A stretch of DNA of 64,000 nucleotides. Source: Streptomyces fagopyri. Lineage in GTDB: Bacteria; Actinomycetota; Actinomycetes; Streptomycetales; Streptomycetaceae. The stretch lies in NCBI RefSeq assembly GCF_009498275.1, contig NZ_CP045643.1, positions 8,246,001-8,310,000 of the forward strand, given 5' to 3'. Each line of letters begins with the position of its first letter. Position 1 is the first letter of the stretch. Positions 18,318-26,321 of the stretch are shown here, piece after piece. Position numbers and translations under genes: made by a program. The notes below the pieces were generated by a model, which was not told the origin of the DNA, did no database searches, and saw only the letters and a program-made list of their open reading frames with translations.

Positions 18318-19706
18318 TCAGGCCGTGGAACGCGCGTCCGCCGCCGGCACGGTCGCCTCCGCCTCGTCGTGGTCCGCCACGCCGGCAAGGTCGCGGTGCC
18401 GGGTCTCCTCGGCGACGCCCACCGCGATCAGGGTGAGAACGGCCGCCGCGATGACGTACAGGGAGATCGGTGTGGAGCTGCCGTAGTCGGACAGCAGCGC
18501 GGTCGCGATCAGCGGGGCGGGGGCCCCTGCCGCGACCGAGGCGAACTGGGCACCGATCGACGCACCGGAATAACGCATCCGCGTCGCGAACATCTCGGAG
18601 AAGAAGGCGGCCTGGGGCGCGTACATCGCGCCGTGCAGGACGAGCCCGACGGTGACGGCGAGGATCAGGTTGCCGAAGCCGCCTGTGTCGATGAGCGAGA
18701 AGAAGGGGAACATCCACAGGCCCACTCCGGCGGCCCCCAGCAGGTAGACGGGCCTGCGGCCGATCCGGTCCGACAGCGCGCCCCAGGCGGGGATGACCGC
18801 GAAGTGCACGGCGGAGGCGATCAGTACCGCGTTCAGCGCGGTCTGCCGGGAGACGCCGGCGGACGTGGTGGCGTACACGAGGATGAAGGCGGTGATCACG
18901 TAGTAGCTGATGTTCTCCGCCATGCGGGCGCCCATCGCGACCAGGACGTCGCGCCAGTGGTGGCGCAGCACGGACACCAGCGGCAGCCTCTCCGCGGCGG
19001 ACTCCCGCGTCCGCCCGCGCGCCTCGGACCGTGCCAAGGCCTCCTGGAAGACAGGTGATTCATCGACAGACAGACGTATCCACAAACCGACGACGACCAG
19101 TACGCCCGACAGCAGGAACGGGACGCGCCAGCCCCAGGCGACGAAGGAGTCGTCGGACAGGGTGGCGGTGAGCAGCGAGAGCACGCCGGTCGCGAGGAGC
19201 TGACCCGCGGGCGCTCCGGTCTGCGGCCAGGAGGCCCAGAACCCGCGCCGCTTCGCGTCCCCGTGTTCGGACACCAGCAGGACGGCGCCGCCCCACTCGC
19301 CGCCCAGTGCGAAGCCCTGGACGAGGCGGAGTGCCGTCAGCAGCACGGGGGCCGCCGCGCCGACGGTCGCGTGCGTCGGCAGCAGACCGATCGCGAACGT
19401 CGCGCCGCCCATCAGCAACAGGCTGAGCACGAGCAGTTTCTTACGGCCGAGGCGGTCGCCGTAGTGTCCGAAGACGAGCGCGCCGATGGGCCGGGCCGCG
19501 AACCCGACCGCGTAGGTGAGGAACGACAGCAGCGTGCCGACGAGCGGGTCGGAGCCGGGAAAGAAGAGCTTGTTGAAGACGAGCGCGGCCGCCGAGCCGT
19601 ACAGGAAGAAGTCGTACCACTCGATGGTGGTGCCGATGAGGCTGGCGGCGACGATGCGCTTGAGATTGGTGGCGGGTGGTGGGGGAGCGGTGGTCTCGGA
19701 GGCCAT
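18318..19706 (-). CDS. MHS family MFS transporter
   Basis: A 462-aa transporter. The start at the ATG at 19706 is supported by an AAGGAAGTG ribosome site about 8 nt upstream; a further 16 codons upstream are unlikely to be used. Twelve membrane segments are apparent. The metabolite:H+ symporter signatures GTTIEWYDFFLYGSAAAL, RPIGALVFGHYGDRLGRKK and GGEWGGAVLL are present. Members import organic acids, shikimate, betaine or similar compounds by proton symport. With the neighbouring hydroxybutyrate dehydrogenase, a short-chain hydroxy acid or ketone is a reasonable guess. Confidence 0.9.
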   Translation of the reverse strand: MASETTAPPPPATNLKRIVAASLIGTTIEWYDFFLYGSAAALVFNKLFFPGSDPLVGTLLSFLTYAVGFAARPIGALVFGHYGDRLGRKKLLVLSLLLMGGATFAIGLLPTHATVGAAAPVLLTALRLVQGFALGGEWGGAVLLVSEHGDAKRRGFWASWPQTGAPAGQLLATGVLSLLTATLSDDSFVAWGWRVPFLLSGVLVVVGLWIRLSVDESPVFQEALARSEARGRTRESAAERLPLVSVLRHHWRDVLVAMGARMAENISYYVITAFILVYATTSAGVSRQTALNAVLIASAVHFAVIPAWGALSDRIGRRPVYLLGAAGVGLWMFPFFSLIDTGGFGNLILAVTVGLVLHGAMYAPQAAFFSEMFATRMRYSGASIGAQFASVAAGAPAPLIATALLSDYGSSTPISLYVIAAAVLTLIAVGVAEETRHRDLAGVADHDEAEATVPAADARSTA

Positions 19707-19929
19707 GCGCGCCACTTCCTTGTGTGCGGTGGGGACGGGTACGTGTGGGCACACCGTAGGAAGACGCAGGTCAGGGGCACATGTGGTGGGGCACCATAGT
19801 TGGGGGGTTGGCTATGCGTGCGGCCACCATGCCGGTTCGAGGGCGGGCGGCTCAGGAGCTCTAAGGTGATCGAAACGAGCGCCGTCCGGGAAGCGTAGTT
19901 CAGGATGGTTTGACTATGCGGTGCTGACT

Positions 19930-20006
19930 CCCGTGCTGGCTTGGTGCTGACCAAAAGCCCATGTCATCACCCGTCTTCACCCGTCCCGTGCTGACTTGGT
20001 GCTGAC
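19930..20006. repeat. Pair of 22-bp direct repeats
   Basis: Two copies of a GTGCTGAC-rich 22-mer (19930-19951 and 19985-20006, 21 of 22 identical) are spaced 55 bp start to start. Further GTGCTGAC octamers lie at 19921 and within the repeats. The surrounding stretch (19,707-20,150) has no supported gene. The location at the edge of the accessory region suggests recombination or a former integration site; this is inference. Confidence 0.6.
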
Positions 20007-20150
20007 TACGCTCCGTTGAACTCGGGCATCTGGGGTTGATCGGTTCAGGGTCGTTGCGTGGTGTCCGGGTTGAGAGACCAAGGCCGGCTTTGCTGCTCGG
20101 TCGCCGTGAGCACGGGCCAGGTGCTGCGCCTGGGTGCGGTGCTCACTCGT

Positions 20151-20273
20151 CTTCCACGGCAGCCGCCAAGGGCGGCCGCGCTGAACATCACCACCACGAC
20201 GCCGCACCAACGCCACCAGTCGGTTGAACTGCGACTTGCTCAGCCCAGAAAACGACTCGATTTCGCCGCCCAC
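20151..20273 (-). pseudogene. Truncated IS5-like transposase N-terminal remnant
   Basis: The minus strand encodes about 40 residues including SGLSKSQFNRLVALVRRRGG and GRPWRLPW. This is the typical start of IS5-group transposases with an N-terminal helix-turn-helix. The expected continuation (a DRVLL-type segment followed by the DDE domain) is missing and the sequence becomes unrelated. It is therefore an IS fragment, not a functional gene. Confidence 0.6.
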
Positions 20274-20329
20274 GTACCGTGGGCGGCGGCTCCCGAGTGC
20301 TGAACCCGTGCGAGAAGAAGGAATGATGC

Positions 20330-21148
20330 ATGGATGTATACGTGGAGGCAACCCTCGATCCGCTTGGTGCGGCAGATCGGGGGGCCGTCCTGGTCGACTG
20401 GTTCGAGAGGGCATTTTCCGGGCCTTTTGCTGAACTGGTCCATCAGGAGGAGCGCGCTGAATTTGGGGTGCAAACCGGGACGTCCGTCCGGCAGTCCGGG
20501 GGGAGCCGTCGAAGTAATATGTCTCATCTGGGAAGGAACCGCGCGCGACTGAGGGTGGAGCTGGAGCAGAGCCCGGATTGGGTCGTTACAGAGTTCTACG
20601 GAGATGACACTCTTGGTCGGGTGCAGTGCTCCTATTTTCCGGAGGAGGGCGGTTGGTCGAAGCTCGTTGTCGGCCTGCAGGCGGGATCTTTGAGGCTGGC
20701 CGATCCGAAGTACTGTGCAGATCTGGTGGATTTCCTCGCGCAGGCGGTCGACGATCTGAACCCGGTGTTCGCCCGTATCGAAAGGGACTCATTTTCCGAC
20801 TGGTCGAACATCGAGGCCGCTTTGACGCGAAATCTCGATGACTCGCTTCCCGAGGGCCGGGAATTCCTGCGTGGCTACGCGTGGGTCACGGTATGTCCTC
20901 AAGAACTGGCGATCCGGCTGGGCGGCCCGGAGACGCTGGCGGCTTCCGGGGCTTTCCACCGTGTGGTCCCTTTGCGGAAAGGAGGGGTGCTGTTGCAAGC
21001 GTCCGAGACGCTGGCCGGGTATACCGACCACGTCGTGGAACGCGTGTTCGCGGCGCTCGCCCCGGTGCTGCCGGAAGGTCAGCCCCATCCGGATCCGGCC
21101 CATCCCGACCTCCGTTTCGTGTTGCGAGACGCTGCCGATGCTCGCTGA
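20330..21148 (+). CDS. Hypothetical protein of unknown function
   Basis: A 272-aa soluble protein, ATG at 20330, with an AGAAGGA-like site upstream. There is no signal peptide or membrane helix. The middle resembles small beta-rich proteins (VELEQSPDWVVTEFYGDDTLGRVQCSYFPEE), and the C-terminal half has GYAWVTVCPQELAIRLGG and GVLLQASETLAGY. The layout loosely recalls immunity or DUF3396-like proteins, but I do not recognise it. Codon use is less G/C-biased than in the flanking core genes (GAATTT, GTATAC and similar). It lies between two transposase remnants, so it probably arrived by horizontal transfer. Confidence 0.6.
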   Translation: MDVYVEATLDPLGAADRGAVLVDWFERAFSGPFAELVHQEERAEFGVQTGTSVRQSGGSRRSNMSHLGRNRARLRVELEQSPDWVVTEFYGDDTLGRVQCSYFPEEGGWSKLVVGLQAGSLRLADPKYCADLVDFLAQAVDDLNPVFARIERDSFSDWSNIEAALTRNLDDSLPEGREFLRGYAWVTVCPQELAIRLGGPETLAASGAFHRVVPLRKGGVLLQASETLAGYTDHVVERVFAALAPVLPEGQPHPDPAHPDLRFVLRDAADAR

Positions 21149-21531
21149 GCGGGCCATCACGTACGTGTGCACTCGCACGCCGCCTGACTGCTGACAGCGG
21201 GGAAGGCCCCTTTCCGGAGGGTCGGCCAGCCTTCAGGGGGCATGCTCACGAACGCTCAAGCGGTGTCGCGCGGCACGGTTCCTGTGGCGGGCGCCGGCCG
21301 CAGTGACCGTGGACTCCCTGGAGGACGCCGACTCGTGTAGCACGCTGGTCGAGCTCCTGCGCAAAATCTCAACGACCTGGCCGATCGCAGTTGCGGCAGC
21401 CGCGCTTGCAGCCTGCTTCACGCCGACAATCCTCTTCGAGGACGTCGATGCGGCGTAGAGCTCGTAACAGGATCTTGTTGAAGTACCTTCTTCGGGCGTG
21501 ACCGATGTGACGATTCGGCCGTTCGGATGGT
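21149..21531. other. Gap without a convincing gene
   Basis: This 380-bp stretch lies between the orphan gene and a transposase remnant. I see no conserved gene. A 51-codon GTG-start frame at 21303-21458 encodes one hydrophobic helix but has no supporting evidence. The segment around 21457-21500 may hold the end of the adjacent IS element. Confidence 0.4.
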
Positions 21532-21870
21532 GTGAGTACCCGGCCGTGGGTCGTGGGCGACGGCTTGTGGGCGTTGATCGAACTGCTGCTGCCGCCCCGG
21601 CCAGAGAAGTCGCCGGGCCCGCAGCCGGTGGCGGACCGGCTGTGTCTGCGGGGCATCCTGTACGTCCTCCACAACGACATGGCCTGGCAACTCCTGCCGC
21701 TGGAGTTGGAGTTCGGCTCGGGACAGACCTGCTGGCGGCGTCTGGATCGCCGGCAGCAGGCGGGCGTCGTCGACCGGCTGCACCGCATGCCGGCTGCGCG
21801 CCCGAGCGAAAGGCCGGATCCACAGCGCCACCCGAACCCGGCAGTGGAACCCGGCGTCCACCCGACGTGA
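21532..21870 (+). pseudogene. Truncated IS5 family transposase (DUF4096-type N-terminal part)
   Basis: The frame encodes VVGDGLWALIELLLPPRPEK, then RLCLRGILYVLHNDMAWQLLP and GSGQTCWRRLDRRQQAGV. This is the standard N-terminal region of Streptomyces IS5-group transposases. After about 85 residues the similarity stops and the frame ends at 21870, with no catalytic DDE region. It is a broken insertion sequence at the left flank of the gene cluster. Confidence 0.8.
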
Positions 21871-22100
21871 CAGCCGGGCCGCCGAAGAGGTCCGGCGACT
21901 CCGGCCACGCCCCTCACGCAGGACCGAGGTTGGTCAACAATGTTCTGAATGGGCGATTTGGGGGTCGGGGTGGGTTCGTGCTCGACACTTTGATGAGGGG
22001 CCTGGAGTGTGGATCCGCCTTACCCGCGCTGGCAACCTGATGGTGCGAGGGAAAACGACCCGAGCGCACCACAGGAAAACCGTCAGAACGGGAAGATTCC

Positions 22101-22259
22101 ATGAAGTGCACCGTCGGCCTCTTCGTCCCCCTCGCGCTTTCCTTCGCTGTTCTGGCGGGCGTCTCGGAAATAGCGGCGAACCTGTCGCCTTCAAAGGGCG
22201 GCGAGAGTGATTCTGCTGTCGTGGCGTCTGACGCGGATGACACCGGTTGGGGTGGCTGA
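22101..22259 (+). CDS. Candidate small exported peptide (52 aa)
   Basis: The ATG at 22101 has a good ribosome site (GGGAAGA, about 6 nt upstream). The 52-residue product has a basic start (MKC), a hydrophobic core (VGLFVPLALSFAVLAGV) and a polar, acidic tail ending DADDTGWGG. This is the plan of a short secreted or membrane-anchored peptide. It could be a real small gene or a chance frame. It lies 185 bp upstream of mbtH on the same strand. I do not recognise a family. Confidence 0.4.
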   Translation: MKCTVGLFVPLALSFAVLAGVSEIAANLSPSKGGESDSAVVASDADDTGWGG

Positions 22260-22444
22260 TCGCTCAGTTCCGCACGGGATGCGTCCAGTGCTCACTTCGT
22301 GCCTTGCCGAGTCAAGGTATCCAGGCCATGCGTGCTGGCCACTCCCACCGGCCACCATCTGGCAACTCCCTTCCCGCGCCTTGGTTCAGGATCCGAGTTC
22401 CTGCCTCGGCTATTTCGGGCCATGCCGAAAAATGGAGCACTCTT

Positions 22445-22657
22445 GTGACCAATCCCTTTGACGATCCGGACGGCGTCTTTTTCGTCCTGATCAATGATGA
22501 ACTTCAGTACTCTCTGTGGCCGGCATTCGCCGATGTTCCTCCTGGTTGGGCGGTCGCCCGTGAGGCCGGAACTCATCGGGACAGTGTCGCATTCATCGAG
22601 GAGAACTGGACGGACATGCGTCCCAAGAGCCTTGTCGACCGCATGGCCGGACACTGA
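22445..22657 (+). CDS. MbtH family protein
   Basis: A 70-aa protein from the GTG at 22445, with a GGAG site 8 nt upstream. The family signature is complete: NPFDDPDGVFFVLINDELQY, SLWPAFADVPPGW and NWTDMRPKSLVDRM, including the invariant tryptophans. MbtH proteins bind adenylation domains of NRPSs and are needed for their solubility and activity. It is the first gene of the long plus-strand cluster run, and its client is presumably one or more A domains of the two NRPS genes 29 kb downstream. Confidence 0.95.
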   Translation: MTNPFDDPDGVFFVLINDELQYSLWPAFADVPPGWAVAREAGTHRDSVAFIEENWTDMRPKSLVDRMAGH

Positions 22658-22662
22658 ATCGA

Positions 22663-22687
22663 CCGGTTCGAAGATTCTTGGAACCGG
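22663..22687 (+). other. Possible hairpin between mbtH and hmaS
   Basis: A 7-bp inverted repeat (CCGGTTC / GAACCGG) with an 11-nt loop lies in the 51-bp gap between mbtH and hmaS. It could be an attenuator or RNA-processing site that sets a different level for mbtH, or it may be chance. Confidence 0.3.
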
Positions 22688-22708
22688 CGGAAAACGAAAG
22701 GAAGAACA

Positions 22709-23812
22709 GTGGCAGGAAGCACGGCAGCCCAGTCTTTGACGCTCAGTCATGTGGAGATGTACGTCGGCGACGCCCCGTCCGTCGCCGCCGACTTTGTGGA
22801 CGGCTACGGGTTCGAGGTCTTCGCAACCGCCGAGGGACATGGCCCCGAAGGCGCGGCACGGTCCCTGGCGCTGCGTCACGGCGGGATTGTGCTGGTGGTC
22901 ACCGAAGCCCTGGATTCGGCACACCCGGCCGCGGGCTTTGTGGAGCGGCACGGAGACGGTATCGCGGACATCGCGCTCACCGGGGCGGACGTACGCGCCG
23001 CGTTCCGTCACGCGGTCGAGCGCTCTGCCGTCGTGCTCACCGAGCCGGCGGAGCGGGACGGGTACGTGACGGCGGTCCTGGCCTCCGGCTTCGACGACGT
23101 TCGGCACACCCTGGTGCAGCGCCCCGAGGACGAGCGGGAGCGACCCGGCCCGCTCCCGGGATTCGTCCCCGCTCCGGAGGCCGGACCCGCGCCGGCAGAG
23201 TCCCCCGAACTGACGCTGCTGGACCACATAGCGGTCAGTGTCAGGACCGGCGAACTCGCCGACAGCACCACCTATTACGAGCGGGTCTTCGGCTTCCACA
23301 CGGTCTACGAAGAGCTCATGGTCCAGGGCACTGAGGCGATGGACTCCAAGGCGGTGCGCAACGCGGCTGGGGACGTCACGTTCACCGTGCTGGCTCCGAG
23401 CGCCGACCACGACGCCGGACACATCGGGGACTTCCTCGAGCGCCATGGAAGTGGTGGCATTCACCACCTGGCCTTCGCCACCGAGGACATCGCCACCTCC
23501 ATAGCGCGGCTCACCAAGCGCGGCGTCAACTTCCTGGAGACGCCCGACGTGTACTACGAACGTCTGGCGGACCGGCTGACGCTGGCCCGGTATTCGGCCG
23601 CGGAACTGCGCGAGGCCGGGATCCTCGCCGACGAGGACCACGATGGCCAGCTCTTTCAGATCTTCACCCGCACCACCCACCCCCGGCGGACCCTGTTCTT
23701 CGAGATCATCGAGCGGCTGGGCGCCGACACCTTCGGCAGCGGCAATGTCCGTGCCCTGTACGAAGCCGTGCAGGCCGAGCGGAGCGACGGTTCGCAGGAG
23801 CGCGTGCAGTGA
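22709..23812 (+). CDS. hmaS: 4-hydroxymandelate synthase
   Basis: A 367-aa Fe(II)-dependent dioxygenase of the HPPD/HmaS family with two vicinal-oxygen-chelate domains. The metal ligands are His173 (LLDHIAVS), His253 (GIHHLAFA) and Glu332 (LFFEIIER). The ending FGSGNVRALYEAVQAER and the N-terminal LSHVEMYVGD match HmaS of glycopeptide clusters better than HPPD. It converts 4-hydroxyphenylpyruvate to 4-hydroxymandelate. Its stop overlaps the next gene by 4 bp. The next two genes complete the 4-hydroxyphenylglycine pathway, which settles HmaS over HPPD. Confidence 0.93.
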   Translation: MAGSTAAQSLTLSHVEMYVGDAPSVAADFVDGYGFEVFATAEGHGPEGAARSLALRHGGIVLVVTEALDSAHPAAGFVERHGDGIADIALTGADVRAAFRHAVERSAVVLTEPAERDGYVTAVLASGFDDVRHTLVQRPEDERERPGPLPGFVPAPEAGPAPAESPELTLLDHIAVSVRTGELADSTTYYERVFGFHTVYEELMVQGTEAMDSKAVRNAAGDVTFTVLAPSADHDAGHIGDFLERHGSGGIHHLAFATEDIATSIARLTKRGVNFLETPDVYYERLADRLTLARYSAAELREAGILADEDHDGQLFQIFTRTTHPRRTLFFEIIERLGADTFGSGNVRALYEAVQAERSDGSQERVQ

Positions 23813-24978
23813 CTGCCACCACCGTGTCCCCGGCGACCACGAACGCGTGCCTGCTCACCCCGGCCGACGCGGAAGAGCACGCACGGCTGGCTCTGCCGCC
23901 GACGGTCGAGCGGTTCGTCAACGGAGCGGCCGGCACCGGGCTCACCTTGCGTGCCAACCGTGAGGCGTTGGACCGGGTGTGCCTGGTGCCGCGTGTGCTG
24001 ACGGACGTGTCGTCGCCGGTCACCGCCGGACGCCTGCTCGGCGTCGATGCCAAGATGCCGGTGGCGGTGGCACCCATGGCCTACCAGCGGGCCGTCCACG
24101 AGGACGGGGAGCTCGCCACCGCCGGTGCGGCCCGCGATCTCGGGGTGCCGTTCACGGTGAGCATGTTCAGCAGCCACAGCGTCGAGGAGATCGCCGCGGT
24201 GGGCGCCACGATGTGGTTCCAGGTGTACTGGCTCAGAGACCGGGGCCGCACTGTGGAACTCCTGCGCCGCGCCGAAGCGGCCGGCTGCGTGGCGGTGATG
24301 CTGACTGTGGACACCCCTCGAATGGGGCGGCGTCTGGACGATCTGCGGGCCGGGTTCAGCCTTCCCGACGGGGTGAAAGCCGCCCACTTCCGCGACCTCT
24401 CCGGGCCCGGGCCGGGCGACCCCACGCCCGGGGTGAGCGAAGTCGCAGCCCAGACCGCAGCTTTGGTGGATCCTTCGCTGAGCTGGTCGGACATCGAGTG
24501 GCTGCGGGAGCAGACACGTCTGCCGCTGATCCTCAAGGGGGTCCTGGATCCGCTGGACGCGCGGCGGGCGGTGCGGCACGGGGTGGACGCCGTGGTGGTG
24601 TCCAATCACGGTGGCCGCCAACTCGACGGGGCGGTGGCGAGTGTCGATGCCCTGCCCGCCGTGGCCGAAGCGGCTGACGGCTGCTGTGAGGTGCTGCTGG
24701 ACAGCGGTGTGCGCAGCGGCACGGACATCATCAAGGCGGTCGCTCTCGGGGCCACGGGCGTCCTGCTGGGACGCCCCGTGCTGTGGGGGCTGGCCGCGGG
24801 AGGCGGCGAAGGGGCGAAGCACGTGCTCCGTCTCGTCCAAGAGGAGCTGGAGCACGCTCTGGCCTTGGCGGGCTGCCCGGACCTCGGCGCCGCCTCGCGG
24901 CTGCGCACCGTCACAGCGGACGGGCGGACCGGGGCTGTCCTGGAACGGGCCAGGGGCGACATGGTGGGTGCTCGGTGA
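23809..24978 (+). CDS. hmo: 4-hydroxymandelate oxidase
   Basis: A 389-aa FMN-dependent alpha-hydroxy acid oxidase starting at the GTG at 23809 (overlapping the hmaS stop). The catalytic histidine lies in VVSNHGGRQLDGA (His267, with Arg270). The FMN phosphate site LDSGVRSGTDIIKAVALGA is conserved. It oxidises 4-hydroxymandelate to 4-hydroxybenzoylformate. It overlaps the aminotransferase gene by 4 bp, indicating translational coupling. Confidence 0.93.
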   Translation: MTATTVSPATTNACLLTPADAEEHARLALPPTVERFVNGAAGTGLTLRANREALDRVCLVPRVLTDVSSPVTAGRLLGVDAKMPVAVAPMAYQRAVHEDGELATAGAARDLGVPFTVSMFSSHSVEEIAAVGATMWFQVYWLRDRGRTVELLRRAEAAGCVAVMLTVDTPRMGRRLDDLRAGFSLPDGVKAAHFRDLSGPGPGDPTPGVSEVAAQTAALVDPSLSWSDIEWLREQTRLPLILKGVLDPLDARRAVRHGVDAVVVSNHGGRQLDGAVASVDALPAVAEAADGCCEVLLDSGVRSGTDIIKAVALGATGVLLGRPVLWGLAAGGGEGAKHVLRLVQEELEHALALAGCPDLGAASRLRTVTADGRTGAVLERARGDMVGAR

Positions 24979-26321
24979 AGCTCTCCACCTCAGCCCCTGA
25001 ACTCGCTCCCGTTCCGGGAAGCGATCTGTCCCTGGAGGATCTCCACCCCGCAGTCGGCGATCCGTTGCTCGGATCGATGAACTTCCTCAACGAGATCGCC
25101 GGCCGGTATCCCGGGGCGCTGTCTCTCGCCGCGGGCGCTCCCTACGAGGGTTTCTACGACGTCGAGGACGTCCATCGCTGTCTGCGGCGGTTCTGCGAGC
25201 ATCTGCGTGCCGATCGCGGGTACAGCGAGGAGCAGGTCAGGCGGACGCTGCTCCAGTACGGCAGGACCAAGGGCATCGTGCATGACCTGATAGCCCGTCA
25301 CCTGTCGGTCGACGAAGGCATGGACGCGGACCCGGAGTCGATCGTCGTCACAGTGGGCTTCCAGGAGGGGCTCTTCCTCACCCTGCGAACTTTGCGCCGT
25401 GACGCCCGCGACGTGCTGCTCGCCGTCACTCCCGCCTACGTCGGGGCGACCGGCGCCGCCCGCCTGCTGGACATGCCGGTGCATCCGGTCGCCGGCGGCC
25501 CCGGCGGCGTGGATACCGACGACCTCGTTCGGCACATCCGGGCCGCCCGGGGCGCGGGACTGCGCCCCAGAGCCTGCTACCTCGTGCCCGACTTCGCCAA
25601 TCCGTCCGGCGTGCGGATTCCCCTGGATCTCCGGCACGAACTGCTCGACATCGCCCGGCGCGAGGACATCCTGCTGCTGGAGGACAACCCTTACGGTCTC
25701 TTCCCGCTGAAGGGTGAGCGACTGCCTACGCTGAAGGCGCTGGACACCGCACGCAGTGTGGTCTACCTGGGCTCCTTGTCCAAAACCGTCTTTCCCGGCA
25801 CCCGGGTCGGGTACGTGATGGCCGACCAACTGGTTGCGGACGGTGCGGGCGGGTCCGTGCGGCTCGCCGATCATCTGGCGAGGGTCAAGAGCATGATCAC
25901 GGTCAACACCTCGCCGTTGGCGCAGGCTGTCGTGGGAGGGCGGCTGCTGGAGCACGGCTGCAGTCTGGAGCGCGCCAACGCTCGGGAGGCCGTGTTCTAC
26001 CGGCGAGGTCTCGAGCGGTTGTCCGACGGCCTCGCCCGCCGTTTTCCGGCACCGTGCCCTGTCACATGGAATGCCCCCGATGGCGGTTTCTTCGTAGTCG
26101 TGTCGGTCCCGTTCGAGGTGACTGACGCCCTGCTGGAGCGCTCGGCGCGCGAGCACCGAGTGCTCTGGACGCCTCTGCACCCCTTCTACGACAGTCCCGG
26201 GCCGATGCGCCAACTGCGCCTGTCGTGCAGTGCGCTGCCGCCTGACGGGATCGACGAGGCCCTGGACCGGTTCGCGGTGTTCGTCCGCGCCCGCGCGGCC
26301 GAGGACGGAATCCGATGGTGA
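24975..26321 (+). CDS. hpgT: 4-hydroxyphenylglycine aminotransferase
   Basis: A 448-aa fold-type I PLP aminotransferase from the GTG at 24975; the longer upstream frame overlaps hmo and is not used. The PLP lysine is Lys270 in GSLSKTVFPGTRVGY. The cofactor region DNPYG and the motif VPDFANPSGVRIPL are conserved. It transaminates 4-hydroxybenzoylformate to L-4-hydroxyphenylglycine, usually with tyrosine as donor, which regenerates 4-hydroxyphenylpyruvate for HmaS. With hmaS and hmo this is a full Hpg cassette. Confidence 0.92.
   Translation: MKLSTSAPELAPVPGSDLSLEDLHPAVGDPLLGSMNFLNEIAGRYPGALSLAAGAPYEGFYDVEDVHRCLRRFCEHLRADRGYSEEQVRRTLLQYGRTKGIVHDLIARHLSVDEGMDADPESIVVTVGFQEGLFLTLRTLRRDARDVLLAVTPAYVGATGAARLLDMPVHPVAGGPGGVDTDDLVRHIRAARGAGLRPRACYLVPDFANPSGVRIPLDLRHELLDIARREDILLLEDNPYGLFPLKGERLPTLKALDTARSVVYLGSLSKTVFPGTRVGYVMADQLVADGAGGSVRLADHLARVKSMITVNTSPLAQAVVGGRLLEHGCSLERANAREAVFYRRGLERLSDGLARRFPAPCPVTWNAPDGGFFVVVSVPFEVTDALLERSAREHRVLWTPLHPFYDSPGPMRQLRLSCSALPPDGIDEALDRFAVFVRARAAEDGIRW

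Noticed and set aside
21303..21458. 51-codon GTG-start frame with one hydrophobic helix
   Set aside because: No ribosome site, no recognised homology and it lies in IS debris, so it is probably a chance frame.
22709..23812. Housekeeping 4-hydroxyphenylpyruvate dioxygenase
   Set aside because: The neighbouring Hmo and HpgT genes and HmaS-like termini indicate 4-hydroxymandelate synthase.
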